This document shows, piece by piece, positions 1 through 8,824 of a stretch of DNA of 64,000 bases. The notes under the pieces are model-generated. The model did no database searches, had not been told where the DNA came from, and saw only the letters and a program-made list of their open reading frames with translations. The stretch lies in NCBI GenBank assembly GCA_903867885.1, contig CAIPTD010000145.1, forward strand, positions 1 to 64,000, in the 5' to 3' direction. Source of the stretch: an uncultured Ferrovum sp. Its GTDB lineage: Bacteria > Pseudomonadota > Gammaproteobacteria > Burkholderiales > Ferrovaceae. The position numbers and the translations under genes are program-made. Each line of letters opens with the position of its first letter. The stretch's first letter is position 1.

Positions 1-107
1 AAATACTGCCCCTTCAAAGGCGCAACCCACTCGCCATTGATGAAGTTGCCATAACGTTTTTTGAAAGGGACGGCGAAGCCGTATTTTCCTGGTTCGATAG
101 CGCTCAT
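1..107 (-). CDS. Aldehyde dehydrogenase, N-terminal 35 codons (partial)
   Basis: Only the start of this gene is in the window. The minus strand reads MSAIEPGKYGFAVPFKKRYG and continues NFINGEWVAPLKGQYF, which matches the N-terminus of the ExaC/AldB group of NAD-dependent aldehyde dehydrogenases, where the FINGEWV segment begins the NAD-binding domain. A strong ribosome site (GGAGGAA) lies 6 bases before the ATG. The gene is divergent from a sigma-54 activator gene and has its own -24/-12 promoter, which fits substrate-induced oxidation of acetaldehyde or another short aldehyde. The catalytic Cys and Glu lie outside the window, so the exact substrate is inferred from the family only. Confidence 0.8.
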   Translation of the reverse strand, partial: MSAIEPGKYGFAVPFKKRYGNFINGEWVAPLKGQY

Positions 108-175
108 TAATTTATTCCTCCGAAATTTTTTAAGTGGTGAAATCCCCTGTTTTTTCAGGGTCTGTGTATTTATAA

Positions 176-190
176 GCATGAAGCGAGCCA
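176..190 (-). promoter_or_regulatory. Sigma-54 (-24/-12) promoter of aldehyde dehydrogenase
   Basis: Read on the minus strand, the sequence is TGGCTCGCTTCATGC. The invariant GG and GC are separated by exactly 10 bases, as RpoN promoters require. It lies about 70 bp before the aldehyde dehydrogenase start codon. The adjacent activator gene encodes the GAFTGA loop that contacts sigma-54, so the pair makes a coherent unit. The -12 element is ATGC rather than the preferred TTGC. Confidence 0.75.
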
Positions 191-318
191 ATTACAATGT
201 TTGAATTGGACTGATTCTTCAATGCCCCATGCTAGCAAGGTTTCGCGGCAAAAACCGGATCAATTAAGATTTCTTTCTTTCATTGTTACTGATGAATGAT
301 GTATATCTTTCCAGCCGC

Positions 319-341
319 AACTGTTCCGAACCGGAACAGTT
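319..341. promoter_or_regulatory. Inverted repeat, likely upstream activator site
   Basis: Perfect 9-bp arms AACTGTTCC and GGAACAGTT surround a 5-bp spacer. The centre is roughly 140 bp upstream of the sigma-54 promoter at 176-190, the usual distance for an enhancer-binding protein. The protein encoded at 585-2621 is the obvious candidate to bind it. A second dyad with the same core (TGTTCC, 5 bp, GGAACA) lies at 2864-2888. Confidence 0.6.
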
Positions 342-584
342 TTCGTAACAATACTACAAAATATGAATATATATTTGATGACCCGATGAACTATACAAAC
401 CTATTTAAGGGATTGTTCGGATTGCACTTTTTACTATTAGGCGTTAATGTTTTGCAACAGATTACAAACTTTGTTCCAAAAACATATTGAAAGTTTAGGT
501 TAGAGCAAAACGTAGCAAAAAAATTAAATAATAAATATAAAGAGCTTCGCTTCACTGGAGCGGGCAAAAGAGGAGATTCCCGAG

Positions 585-2621
585 ATGGGTCATCGAGCAA
601 AATCGTCTTCGAGCGAGCTCATGGCGCTGAAAGAGCGCGCAATTGAATCAGGGACTGTGGGACGCAACGGTATCCCCGCTGAAATTCAGCGTTCATGGCG
701 CCGCTGCGCCGATCAAGGATTGAGTCTTGCCAGTGGCCGCACCCCTGAGCGTTTAAGTAGTTATGAACTTAAAGAACGTGCAGCCCGCTTTGATCGCCTA
801 GTAAGCGGGGCAGCTCCCATCATGCATAATCTCTCTCATCAAATCTCCAATACACGAAGTATGGTTTTATTGAGTGACCCTGAAGGCTTGATTCTTCATG
901 CGGTGGGCGACGATGACTTCATCTCTAGCGCAGAGCGGGTCGCACTCAAACCAGGTGTGCGATGGGATGAAGAAACCAAAGGAACCAACGCGATCGGTAC
1001 CGCTGCAATAGAACGCACTGCCGTTCTAGTCCACGCAGCTGAACACTATGTTGAGCAAAATCAGTTTTTAACCTGCTCGGCCTCACCCATTTTTGATGGC
1101 TTTGGCGATCTAGCTGGGGTTTTGGATATCTCTGGAGACTATCGCTCTTATCAAGATCACACCCTAGCCCTCGTTCGCCTGGGCGCTCAAATGATTGAAG
1201 ATCGTTTGTTTGAGGAAGTGGCTGGGGGATATCACTTGGTTCGCTTCCATCCTCAACGTGCCTATCTATTTAGCGTAGCCGAAGGTCGCGCAGCCTTCGA
1301 CGATGGCGGAAGACTGATTGCGCTGAATCATAGAGGTCGTGAATTGCTCGCTGCCCAGGGATGCGGAGAATCTTTCGATCAATTATTTGGACTGCCATTT
1401 GAACAGGCATTAGGGAGATCAAACGCATTTACCCAAACCACACTTTCGTGCACCCTACCACGCGGCATATCGGTTGCCTTGTCTTTACAGATTGCACGAA
1501 CACAGCAGAGAGTGATTGGGGCAACTCCAGCCTTGCCTGAATTGGCCTCAAGGCAAGATCAGAGAATCAAATCGTCACAACGGCTTCACCCATCTCCATC
1601 TGAGATAGGTCGTCACGATCAAAAGATGGCTCAGGTGGTAGAACGCGCACGAAGAGTGATGTTATCTGGCATTCCTCTCTTGATCGAAGGGGAATCAGGC
1701 AGCGGAAAAGAGTGGGTTGCACGTTCTTTGCATGACCATGGACCTCGATCCAATAAAGCATTTGTGGCGGTCAATTGCGCTGCCATCCCTGACACCTTGA
1801 TCGAATCGGAACTCTTTGGCTATGAGGAAGGTGCATTTACTGGAGCACGTAAACGCGGTTCTCTAGGACGCATTCGTGAGGCCGATGGCGGAACGCTCTT
1901 CTTAGACGAAATAGGCGATATGCCTATGGCTATGCAAGCCCGCCTACTCAGGGTTTTACAAGACAGGGCAGTGAATCCTCTCGGAAGCGGTCGTAGCTTT
2001 CCGGTAGATATCAATGTGGTGTGCGCAACGCACAGACATCTGAAAGATCTTGTTGCTGAGGGCAAATTTAGAGAAGACTTGTTCTATCGTTTAAATGGTT
2101 TCACCGTGGCATTGCCCGCCTTGCGAGAACGACAAGACCTTCGCGAGTTGGTTGCGCAATTACTCGTAGATGAATCCAATTCTCTAGGAATCACAGCAAG
2201 CGTAAATGATGAAGTCATGGAGCTCTTGATTTCCCATCCTTGGCCAGGAAATATTCGTCAATTGCGTAATGTGATTCGAACAGGAATAGCTTTAATGGAT
2301 GATTCCAAAGTCCTTGATCGCTTCTGTCTTGCCGATGATTTCCTTGCTGAATCCAAACACCCATCCAACTTTGTCAAAACGGCTTCTGTTGCTCCATCAT
2401 CAGAAAGCAAAACCCTCGATTACATGGGTTCCTCTCCTCCAAACCCATCTGCTCAAGGTTTTAGCTTAGATGAAGCCGAGTGGAAAACCATGGAAGAGGT
2501 TCTTAGCCGCTGTGGGGGCAATGTTTCAGCAGCAGCAAAAACATTGGGGATCAGCCGAAATAGGCTGTACAGAAAACTCCGGCAGTATGGCCGACCCGAG
2601 GATGCGAACCAAATTCAATAG
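585..2621 (+). CDS. Sigma-54-dependent activator, AcoR-like
   Basis: This 678-residue protein has the layout of AcoR-type enhancer-binding proteins. It has an N-terminal sensory region with a GAF-like domain (about residues 75-210) and a central AAA+ domain with Walker A GESGSGKE (369-376) and the sigma-54 contact loop GAFTGA (416-421). A Fis-type helix-turn-helix closes it (about 640-672, GNVSAAAKTLGISRNRLYRK). Family members sense small carbonyl or alcohol compounds and switch on catabolic genes, often an alcohol or aldehyde dehydrogenase. Here the divergent neighbour is an aldehyde dehydrogenase with a -24/-12 promoter. The ATG at 585 is preceded by AGAGGAG. The effector cannot be read from sequence. 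Confidence 0.85.
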   Translation: MGHRAKSSSSELMALKERAIESGTVGRNGIPAEIQRSWRRCADQGLSLASGRTPERLSSYELKERAARFDRLVSGAAPIMHNLSHQISNTRSMVLLSDPEGLILHAVGDDDFISSAERVALKPGVRWDEETKGTNAIGTAAIERTAVLVHAAEHYVEQNQFLTCSASPIFDGFGDLAGVLDISGDYRSYQDHTLALVRLGAQMIEDRLFEEVAGGYHLVRFHPQRAYLFSVAEGRAAFDDGGRLIALNHRGRELLAAQGCGESFDQLFGLPFEQALGRSNAFTQTTLSCTLPRGISVALSLQIARTQQRVIGATPALPELASRQDQRIKSSQRLHPSPSEIGRHDQKMAQVVERARRVMLSGIPLLIEGESGSGKEWVARSLHDHGPRSNKAFVAVNCAAIPDTLIESELFGYEEGAFTGARKRGSLGRIREADGGTLFLDEIGDMPMAMQARLLRVLQDRAVNPLGSGRSFPVDINVVCATHRHLKDLVAEGKFREDLFYRLNGFTVALPALRERQDLRELVAQLLVDESNSLGITASVNDEVMELLISHPWPGNIRQLRNVIRTGIALMDDSKVLDRFCLADDFLAESKHPSNFVKTASVAPSSESKTLDYMGSSPPNPSAQGFSLDEAEWKTMEEVLSRCGGNVSAAAKTLGISRNRLYRKLRQYGRPEDANQIQ

Positions 2622-2667
2622 CGTGAGTATTGATTTGGCCTAATCTTGTTCAGACAATCCGTCTTTG

Positions 2668-2874
2668 TTAGTCGGGTGCAACCCAAGTAGCAGAGTGCTT
2701 GGCATAAATGCGTGTCAAGCTGCCATCGGCCTGCATTGCAGTAATCGCATTCTGCAATTCTTGCTTCAGCTTGTTCTCACCTTTGTTTACTGCAACACCA
2801 AGGTTGAGTGCACGGCCATATATTCCACCTATATGAAGTTTTTCGCTCTGTAATGGCACCGTTACAGTGTTCCG
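2668..2874 (-). pseudogene. Remnant of family-3 solute-binding protein
   Basis: The minus strand encodes about 68 codons ending in a segment like LGVAVNKGENKLKQELQNAI followed by QADGSLTRIYAKH. This is the characteristic C-terminal lobe of amino-acid-type periplasmic binding proteins (SBP family 3), where a Kg.xxLkxxln.al..l..dGt...IY.k pattern is typical. Full-length members are about 250-280 residues. Here the frame is closed upstream by a TAG at 2875-2877, there is no signal peptide, and no in-frame ribosome site is visible. I read it as the leftover 3' end of a deleted gene. Translation from the GTG at 2859 is possible but unlikely to give a functional protein. Confidence 0.65.
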
Positions 2875-2888
2875 CTACGGAACACTGT
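2864..2888. promoter_or_regulatory. Second TGTTCC/GGAACA inverted repeat
   Basis: Perfect 10-bp arms ACAGTGTTCC and GGAACACTGT surround a 5-bp spacer. The core and spacer length match the dyad at 319-341, so the same protein probably recognises both. It sits at the upstream edge of the solute-binding-protein remnant and about 130 bp before the secreted-protein gene at 3020. No -24/-12 promoter was found within reach. Confidence 0.5.
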
Positions 2889-3019
2889 ATTCAATCGGCC
2901 AACTGTGAACTAAAAGTAGGATGTTTTAAGTACGAGAATTTACTGGACTAAGAGAACACTTTTGTCGCAAGGTGTCGTAAATAAGGTCAACTCATCTCAA
3001 TTATCTCAGCCACTCAACT

Positions 3020-3487
3020 ATGCGTGCTCAACACAATCCTGTTCTTTCACTTAGAGAGATAGTTCTCGTCATGTGTATTGCACTGACATCAAGCCCGACG
3101 TTAGCCTTAGAAAACGTATCTACAACGTTACTGGGGCTATGGATAGTGCAAGACAGTGCTTGCAGTGGATGCGATCCTACTAAAGGTGCTGAAACCGGAG
3201 CTGTTCTCCGCATTTACGAGCAAGGGATTCAGGATCCATTCAGCAGCGATTGCCATGGGGTCGTTCAAAGCAAGGAGATCTCAACTGAGTCTTATCGTGC
3301 GTTTCAAGAAAGATTAGGCGTGCCAGATCGCTGGTTGATTGCACAGGCCAAGCCCGAGAAAAATAGTGTGACTACCTATGATCTGTATTGCGGTGACAAA
3401 ACCGTACTGAAAGTCATCGCCTTGCCCAACGGGGATTTGCTGCGCCCCACCGAAGCCAGCACCGTACTGCGCTTCCGCCGCCATTAA
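3020..3487 (+). CDS. Secreted hypothetical protein, 155 aa
   Basis: I do not recognise this family. The first 30 residues look like a signal peptide: a short basic start, a hydrophobic stretch around residues 13-24 (IVLVMCIALTS), then a likely cleavage near TLALEN. The remaining ~125 residues begin LLGLWIVQDSACSGCDPTKG, with a CSGC motif, and contain further cysteines near residues 79 and 124, so disulfides in the periplasm are plausible. The GLWIVQD start and the small beta-rich domain resemble the lipocalin-like organisation of DUF2147-type proteins, but this is only an impression. It stands alone before a tRNA gene on the opposite strand. Confidence 0.6.
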   Translation: MRAQHNPVLSLREIVLVMCIALTSSPTLALENVSTTLLGLWIVQDSACSGCDPTKGAETGAVLRIYEQGIQDPFSSDCHGVVQSKEISTESYRAFQERLGVPDRWLIAQAKPEKNSVTTYDLYCGDKTVLKVIALPNGDLLRPTEASTVLRFRRH

Positions 3488-3498
3488 AGTGAGTGATT

Positions 3499-3572
3499 TG
3501 GAGCGGGTGAAGGGAATCGAACCCTCGTCGTAAGCATGGGAAGCTTCTGCTCTGCCATTGAGCTACACCCGC
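3499..3572 (-). tRNA. tRNA-Gly (anticodon CCC)
   Basis: On the minus strand the gene starts GCGGGTGTAGCTCAATGGCA and ends with the T arm GGTTCGATTCC, the acceptor CACCCGC, discriminator T and an encoded CCA. The acceptor stem GCGGGTG/CACCCGC pairs fully. The anticodon loop reads TTCCCAT, giving anticodon CCC for GGG codons, and the whole molecule resembles Escherichia coli tRNA-Gly(CCC). The first anticodon-stem pair is G-A mismatched on my alignment. It lies alone between plus-strand genes. Confidence 0.92.
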
Positions 3573-3662
3573 GTCGTGATACGTAATTCTATCAGAACAG
3601 ACTTAGCGCTAAACCAGCCAAAGTGACGTGTTAAGATTCTAAGATATATCTGGAATTTTTTT

Positions 3663-3866
3663 ATGCCGCTTATCCTGATCAACGGCGAATCGCATACGCT
3701 GCCGGACAATTTAACCATCGCCCAAGCCATCGTTTCCCTTGGATTAAAGGGTAAACGTATCGCGGTTGAATGCAACGGGGTCATTGTTCCACGCAGCCAG
3801 CACACTGAACATCTATTACGCGAAGGCGACCGAATTGAGATCGTGGCTGCGGTGGGTGGCGGCTAA
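3663..3866 (+). CDS. thiS: Thiamine biosynthesis sulfur carrier ThiS
   Basis: This 67-residue ubiquitin-like protein starts MPLILINGESHTLPDNLTIA and ends in the diagnostic Gly-Gly (AAVGGG). ThiF adenylates that C-terminus and it then becomes a thiocarboxylate, the sulfur donor for the thiazole ring. Length and sequence are normal for the family. The next gene is thiG, the thiazole synthase that uses ThiS, 52 bp downstream and probably co-transcribed. thiF, thiC and thiE are not in this window, and I see no TPP riboswitch before the gene. Confidence 0.93.
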   Translation: MPLILINGESHTLPDNLTIAQAIVSLGLKGKRIAVECNGVIVPRSQHTEHLLREGDRIEIVAAVGGG

Positions 3867-3918
3867 GCCCCCAAATTAATACAAATCGACCTAACAAAAA
3901 ATATATTCAGAGCCCCCT

Positions 3919-4698
3919 ATGGATCCTTTTATTCTTGCTGGAAAAAAGTACGCATCGAGACTATTGGTTGGAACGGGAAAGTACAAAGACTTTACTGAAA
4001 CGAAAGCAGCCATAGATTCCAGCGGAGCCAATATAGTCACCGTAGCGATTCGTCGCACCAATATTGGCCAGACAAAAGGGGAGCCCAACCTTTTGGATTA
4101 CCTCTCCCCTGATCAATATACCCTGCTACCCAATACGGCGGGTTGCTATAACGCCGAAGATGCGGTGCGTACCTTGCGCCTAGCGCGAGAATTACTAGAT
4201 GGCCATAGCTTGGTCAAGCTGGAAGTTTTGGGGGATTCTCATACCCTTTTTCCAAATATGGTTGAAACCCTAGCCGCAGCAAAAACACTCGTGAAAGAAG
4301 GATTTCAAGTGATGGTGTATTGCAGTGATGACCCCATCATGGCCCGCGAATTAGAAGAGATTGGCTGTGTAGCAGTGATGCCACTCGCTTCTCTCATTGG
4401 TTCGGGCATGGGTATTTTGAATCCTTGGAACCTCCGCATCATCTTGGATCATGCCAAGGTTCCTGTGATTGTAGACGCCGGGGTAGGAACCGCTTCCGAT
4501 GCCACGATTGCGATGGAATTAGGATGTGCAGGTGTGTTGATGAATACCGCCATTGCGCAGGCAGGCAATCCAGCTCTCATGGCTTCGGCGATGCGTAAAG
4601 CGGTGGAATCTGGCCGCGAAGCCTTTCTAGCAGGGCGCATGCCGCGTAAAGAATATCAAGCCAGCCCAAGTTCACCTACAAGCGGGATGATTGCTTGA
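3919..4698 (+). CDS. thiG: Thiazole synthase ThiG
   Basis: A 259-residue (beta/alpha)8-barrel enzyme that builds the thiazole phosphate ring of thiamine from deoxyxylulose phosphate, dehydroglycine and ThiS thiocarboxylate. The N-terminus ([20 protein letters not shown]) and the strand carrying the Schiff-base lysine ([16 protein letters not shown]) are clear. So are the phosphate-binding GSGMGI and [10 protein letters not shown] segments. The length is normal. It follows thiS, and its stop codon overlaps the TTG start of trmB by 3 bases, so the three genes are probably translated from one message. Confidence 0.95.
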   Translation: MDPFILAGKKYASRLLVGTGKYKDFTETKAAIDSSGANIVTVAIRRTNIGQTKGEPNLLDYLSPDQYTLLPNTAGCYNAEDAVRTLRLARELLDGHSLVKLEVLGDSHTLFPNMVETLAAAKTLVKEGFQVMVYCSDDPIMARELEEIGCVAVMPLASLIGSGMGILNPWNLRIILDHAKVPVIVDAGVGTASDATIAMELGCAGVLMNTAIAQAGNPALMASAMRKAVESGREAFLAGRMPRKEYQASPSSPTSGMIA

Positions 4699-5408
4699 TC
4701 AACGAACCACAAGAAGAGCAGGCCGCTTTGCATCCCCATATTCGAAGCTTTGTAGTTCGGGCCGGTCGCATGTCTGTTGCTCAGACGCGCGCGATTGAAA
4801 CTCTGTTTCCACTTTTTGGTTTGGAATATAAAACTCAAACCCTTGATGTCTCCTCTGTATTTGATCGTGACGCCCCTTTGGTTTTAGAGATTGGTTTTGG
4901 GATGGGTGATACCACAGCAGAAATTGCCGCCCAACAACCACAATTCAACTTTCTGGCGATTGATGTGCATCCACCTGGAGTGGGAAATCTACTGAAATTG
5001 ATTCAAGAGCGGCAACTCACTAACGTTAAGGTCATGCAGCACGATGCTGTAGAGATAGTACAGAACATGATTGCTGAAAATAGTCTGCACGGTATCCATA
5101 TTTACTTCCCCGATCCGTGGCCCAAAGCCCGTCATCACAAACGCAGGCTCATTCAGCCACCTTTTGTGGCACTCCTGACTTCTCGTCTCGCTGCAGGCAG
5201 TTATTTTCATTGTGCTACTGACTGGGAACACTATGCAGAGCAAATGCTAGAAGTATTGAGCGCAGAGCCTAAGCTTGAAAATACTTCTACTGGCTTTGTT
5301 GAAAGACCTGACTGGCGGACAGAAACCAAATTTGAACGCCGTGGATTAAAATTAGGTCACGGAGTATGGGACTTGGTATTTAGGCGTCGCGCAGAAAAGC
5401 CTGAATAA
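4695..5408 (+). CDS. trmB: tRNA (guanine-N7-)-methyltransferase TrmB
   Basis: A 237-residue SAM-dependent enzyme that makes m7G46 in tRNA. The SAM-binding motif [12 protein letters not shown] and the family signature [18 protein letters not shown] are both present. The TTG at 4695 is chosen because the N-terminal [16 protein letters not shown] segment is conserved in the family and no in-frame ATG precedes it. It overlaps the thiG stop codon. The 3' end overlaps the convergent hemW gene by 29 bp. Confidence 0.93.
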   Translation: MINEPQEEQAALHPHIRSFVVRAGRMSVAQTRAIETLFPLFGLEYKTQTLDVSSVFDRDAPLVLEIGFGMGDTTAEIAAQQPQFNFLAIDVHPPGVGNLLKLIQERQLTNVKVMQHDAVEIVQNMIAENSLHGIHIYFPDPWPKARHHKRRLIQPPFVALLTSRLAAGSYFHCATDWEHYAEQMLEVLSAEPKLENTSTGFVERPDWRTETKFERRGLKLGHGVWDLVFRRRAEKPE

Positions 5409-6567
5409 GATCGTTCAAAAATCGACTGCCTAGCTCAGTCGGTGCAACACATTTGGTATCTCTGCGCACCAATCCTTTTTTTTCTAGCGCATCTAACGTG
5501 GGTAAAAATCTTTGAATGGGCAGTCCTGTTCGGCGATTAAATAGATCCAAAGAAAAACCTTCAGTTAAGCGAAAGGCATTCATCGCAAATTCAAAAGGAA
5601 GATCTTTGTCAGGCACGCGTTCACTAGATTGTAGGGCACTGTTATTGTCTGCGATGGCATCCATCCATGCCCGCGGATGGCGATGACGCACTTCGCGCAC
5701 TACATGATCGCGATACGACAACTTGCCATGCGCACCTGGCCCAAGCCCCAGGTAATCTCCAAAGGTCCAGTAATTCAAATTATGTAAGCACTCGGCACCG
5801 GGCTTGGCATAGGCCGATGTTTCATAGTGCCTAAAGCCCGCGTGATCGAGCCGGGCCGTAATTGCATCTCCAATTTCTGCAGCTTCATCACTATTTGGCA
5901 ATTCGGGAGGATGCCTATGAAAAGGCGTATTGGGCTCTAAAGTGAGTTGGTAACAAGACAGATGCGTGGTACCAAAACTCAATGCAATTTCTAAATCCTC
6001 CAAAGCTTCTGCCTGAATTTGATGAGGCAGGGCATACATGAGATCCAAGTTGACTCGAGGAAAAATCTCTTGCGCCAATGAAGCAGCGCGACGCGCTTCA
6101 TCTGCATCATGAACCCTTCCAAGTACTTTGAGATGCTGGGGATTGAAGCTTTGAATACCCAAAGACACCCTGTTTACCCCTGCTGCACGGTAAGCCTTGA
6201 AGCGCTCTACTTCAACTGTTCCGGGGTTAGCCTCCATCGTGATTTCAGCATCCACATGCAGCGGCAATAAAGTGCGCACCATGGTTAATAGTTGATCTAG
6301 CCCTTCAGCGCTTAATAAGCTGGGGGTACCTCCACCAATAAATACAGTCTCAATGCGACGCCCCCAAACTGAAGGGAGTGCGGCGTGTAAATCTGCTTCA
6401 AAGGCCTTTAGGTAGGACGCTTCAGGAAGATCCACTGAACGAAATTCGTGAGAATTAAAATCACAGTAGGGGCACTTTCGCACGCACCAGGGAAAATGAA
6501 TATAAAGCGATAAAGGAGGTGGTTGATCAAAAAACACCCCAAATCGAGGAGGCGCTACGATTTGCAT
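5380..6567 (-). CDS. hemW: Heme chaperone HemW (radical SAM)
   Basis: This 395-residue radical SAM protein has the cluster motif CVRKCPYC near residues 28-35, followed by [10 protein letters not shown] and a C-terminal HemN-like domain. It lacks the N-terminal extension of true coproporphyrinogen dehydrogenase HemN and matches HemW, a heme-binding protein that delivers heme to respiratory enzymes. Its start overlaps the rdgB stop by 13 bp, and rdgB and rph lie immediately upstream on the same strand, a common proteobacterial operon. Its tail overlaps trmB from the other strand. Confidence 0.92.
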   Translation of the reverse strand: MQIVAPPRFGVFFDQPPPLSLYIHFPWCVRKCPYCDFNSHEFRSVDLPEASYLKAFEADLHAALPSVWGRRIETVFIGGGTPSLLSAEGLDQLLTMVRTLLPLHVDAEITMEANPGTVEVERFKAYRAAGVNRVSLGIQSFNPQHLKVLGRVHDADEARRAASLAQEIFPRVNLDLMYALPHQIQAEALEDLEIALSFGTTHLSCYQLTLEPNTPFHRHPPELPNSDEAAEIGDAITARLDHAGFRHYETSAYAKPGAECLHNLNYWTFGDYLGLGPGAHGKLSYRDHVVREVRHRHPRAWMDAIADNNSALQSSERVPDKDLPFEFAMNAFRLTEGFSLDLFNRRTGLPIQRFLPTLDALEKKGLVRRDTKCVAPTELGSRFLNDLIQAFLRDA

Positions 6568-7145
6568 AATTCAAGTAATCGCCGCATGGCTTGGGCTCGA
6601 TGACTCAAAGAATTCTTTTGTTGCGAGGATAAATCAGCCGAAGTACAGCTCAATTCATTGATCCAGAAAAGGGGGTCGTAACCAAAACCTCCGCTGCCAG
6701 AGGGCTGTTGAACAATACTTCCTAGCCAACGTCCCTGCGCCACAATCGGATCAGGATCTTCAGCATGGCGAACCAAAACAAGCGTGCACACAAATGCCGC
6801 ACACCGATCAGCAATACCGGTCATGCGTTCTAGCAATAGCGCGTTATTTCTGGTATCTGATTTAGGTTCTCCCGCATATCGAGCAGAATGCACACCAGGC
6901 GCACCACCCAGCGCATCCACACATAATCCCGAGTCATCAGCGAGACTAGGCAACCCAGACAAACGTGCAGCATGACGCGCTTTAGCCAGCGCATTTTCTA
7001 GGAAGGTCAGATAGGGTTCGGGGGCTTCAGGTATAGCTAATTCGCCCTGCGAAATAAGAGAAACCCCAATTGGCGCAAGCAAGGCAGCAAACTCTTTGCG
7101 TTTTCCATCATTGTTACTGGCTAGAAGCCATTTTTGTGAAGTCAT
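6555..7145 (-). CDS. rdgB: dITP/XTP pyrophosphatase RdgB
   Basis: A 196-residue house-cleaning nucleotide pyrophosphatase that hydrolyses dITP, XTP and related deaminated purine nucleotides. The start (LLASNNDGKRKEF) holds the conserved SxNxxKxxE substrate motif. The catalytic segment LADDSGLCVDALGGAPGVHS and the GFGYDPLF motif near the C-terminus are intact. It lies between rph (22 bp upstream) and hemW (overlapping), the usual order. Confidence 0.94.
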   Translation of the reverse strand: MTSQKWLLASNNDGKRKEFAALLAPIGVSLISQGELAIPEAPEPYLTFLENALAKARHAARLSGLPSLADDSGLCVDALGGAPGVHSARYAGEPKSDTRNNALLLERMTGIADRCAAFVCTLVLVRHAEDPDPIVAQGRWLGSIVQQPSGSGGFGYDPLFWINELSCTSADLSSQQKNSLSHRAQAMRRLLELCKS

Positions 7146-7167
7146 TATTCAACCTTAAAGGACTCAA

Positions 7168-7884
7168 TTAACTTTGTAGAGTCATCGCCTGAAGGTGCAT
7201 CAATTCTTGGGTCCCCTTTTTGCCTAAGGCCAACATCGCTTGCAAGTGCTCCGAAGAAAAAGGGGCTCCTTCTGCCGTTCCTTGAATTTCTACAAAATGT
7301 CCTGCAGCCGTCATCACCAAATTCATATCCGTTTCACAGCCTGAGTCTTCCAGGTAGTCCAGATCCAAAAGTGCACGGCCTTCAAACATCCCTACAGAGA
7401 TGGCAGCCACGGGCTCACGAACCGGGTTTTCAACAATCAAGCCTTCTCCTTGCATCCAACTCACCGCATCCATCAAGGCTACCCATGCTCCCGTGATAGA
7501 TGCCGTGCGGGTTCCTCCATCTGCCTGCAACACATCACAATCAATTTGAATGGTGCGTTCTCCCAAAGCCTTCAGATCGACAACAGAGCGCAATGCGCGG
7601 CCTATCAAGCGTTGAATTTCTTGTGTTCGGCCGCTTTGCTTGCCGGAAGCCGCTTCCCGATTGCTACGAGTATGCGTAGCTCTCGGAAGCATGCCGTATT
7701 CAGCCGTGAGCCAGCCCTGTCCCTTACCTTTTAGAAAGCCAGGCACTTTCTCTTCAACGCTTGCAGTACAAAGCACCCTAGTATCTCCAAACTCCACAAG
7801 AACCGATCCTTCGGCATGATGGGTAAACTTTCGGGTAAATCGGATGGGACGTAGGGCATCGTCAGCGCGTTGGTGGGCTCGCAT
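7168..7884 (-). CDS. rph: Ribonuclease PH
   Basis: A 238-residue phosphorolytic 3'-5' exoribonuclease that trims tRNA 3' ends. The N-terminus [20 protein letters not shown] and the segment [15 protein letters not shown] are typical of the family, as is the [19 protein letters not shown] region with phosphate-binding and active-site residues. The length is normal and there is no sign of the frameshift that inactivates this gene in some E. coli strains. It is the first gene of the rph-rdgB-hemW run and is divergent from yicC, with 65 bp between the starts. Confidence 0.95.
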   Translation of the reverse strand: MRAHQRADDALRPIRFTRKFTHHAEGSVLVEFGDTRVLCTASVEEKVPGFLKGKGQGWLTAEYGMLPRATHTRSNREAASGKQSGRTQEIQRLIGRALRSVVDLKALGERTIQIDCDVLQADGGTRTASITGAWVALMDAVSWMQGEGLIVENPVREPVAAISVGMFEGRALLDLDYLEDSGCETDMNLVMTAAGHFVEIQGTAEGAPFSSEHLQAMLALGKKGTQELMHLQAMTLQS

Positions 7885-7949
7885 AGTGAATCTCCAGAGT
7901 TAATCTTTCCTTGATAACATCACCCTCTTTATAGCGCAACGACCTGACC

Positions 7950-8819
7950 ATGAATTCGATCTTCAGCATGACCGGCTATGCCGCAGTTAACAAGGATTTT
8001 GCCTGGGGTAGCCTGACGATCGACCTCAAAACAGTCAATCACCGATACTTAGAGGTGAGTTGGCGAGGCCCTGAGGAATTAAGACAACTTGAGTCCGTCA
8101 TGCGTGAGGCAATCGGTAACCGCATTAGCCGCGGGAAAATTGAATGCCGGATGAATCTTCACCTTAAGGATGCGCAAGCCAGTGCTGAACCTAATTTTGA
8201 ACTATTGGAAAAATTAGCGCATTGGCAGGGTGAGGTATTAAAATACCATCACAGTGCTCCACTACTGAGTGTGGCGGAATGTTTATCTTGGCCGGGAATG
8301 TTTCAAAGAACCGCCATAGATGCTGAAGCGCTTTCACGTCTTGCGATGACGCTTCTTGCCGATGCACTGAGTGAGTTGTGCTCCAGCAGGGCACGCGAAG
8401 GGGATCGTCTACGTTCACTTCTTATCGAGCGTGCCCAGGAAATTGAGCGCCTGCGCCTGGAAGTGAGTCCTTCTATTCCTCTTCTCGTGAAACAATATCA
8501 GGAGAAACTAGCGGCCAAATTACGAGAAGCATTAGGGCGTGATGACGAAGATCGTATCAGGCAAGAAATAGTGATGTATGCCTCCCGTATCGATGTGGAA
8601 GAAGAAATTGCCCGACTGGGCGTTCACGTTACAGAACTCATACGTGTGTTAGAGAAGGGGGGCGCAGTTGGAAAGCGCCTTGACTTCTTGATGCAGGAAT
8701 TACATCGAGAAGCGAATACTCTGGGCTCTAAATCTGTCGCTAGCAGTACCTCTACTGTATCGCTTGAGCTTAAAGTACTGATCGAGCAGATGCGTGAACA
8801 AGTTCAGAATCTGGAATAA
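7950..8819 (+). CDS. yicC: YicC family endoribonuclease
   Basis: A 289-residue member of the YicC family, which opens with the conserved SMTGYA motif and continues LKTVNHRYLEV. The C-terminal DUF1732 half carries the family signature around RLDFLMQELHREANTLGSKS. E. coli YicC is an RNA endonuclease acting on small RNAs. Five bases separate it from gmk, a very common arrangement in proteobacteria. A long, probably coiled-coil helix lies around residues 150-200. Confidence 0.9.
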   Translation: MNSIFSMTGYAAVNKDFAWGSLTIDLKTVNHRYLEVSWRGPEELRQLESVMREAIGNRISRGKIECRMNLHLKDAQASAEPNFELLEKLAHWQGEVLKYHHSAPLLSVAECLSWPGMFQRTAIDAEALSRLAMTLLADALSELCSSRAREGDRLRSLLIERAQEIERLRLEVSPSIPLLVKQYQEKLAAKLREALGRDDEDRIRQEIVMYASRIDVEEEIARLGVHVTELIRVLEKGGAVGKRLDFLMQELHREANTLGSKSVASSTSTVSLELKVLIEQMREQVQNLE

Positions 8820-8824
8820 TTAAA

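Larger units (their letters stand above)
108..584. other. Divergent intergenic control region
   Basis: This 477-bp AT-rich stretch separates the aldehyde dehydrogenase gene from its likely regulator. It holds a sigma-54 promoter facing left (176-190), a perfect inverted repeat (319-341), and the ribosome site of the regulator gene (AGAGGAG near 568-575). The 64- and 69-codon reading frames here have no recognisable protein features and I do not call them genes. Confidence 0.7.
2622..3019. other. Intergenic stretch with gene remnant and dyad
   Basis: This 398-bp gap after the activator gene contains the decayed end of a solute-binding protein gene on the minus strand (2668-2874) and a perfect inverted repeat (2864-2888) at the remnant's broken edge. 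I found no GG-N10-GC sigma-54 promoter on either strand here, and no clear terminator for the activator gene. Confidence 0.6.

Noticed and set aside
296..600. Short reading frames of 64 and 69 codons in the left intergenic region
   Set aside because: They are AT-rich, without ribosome sites or protein features, and overlap the control region.
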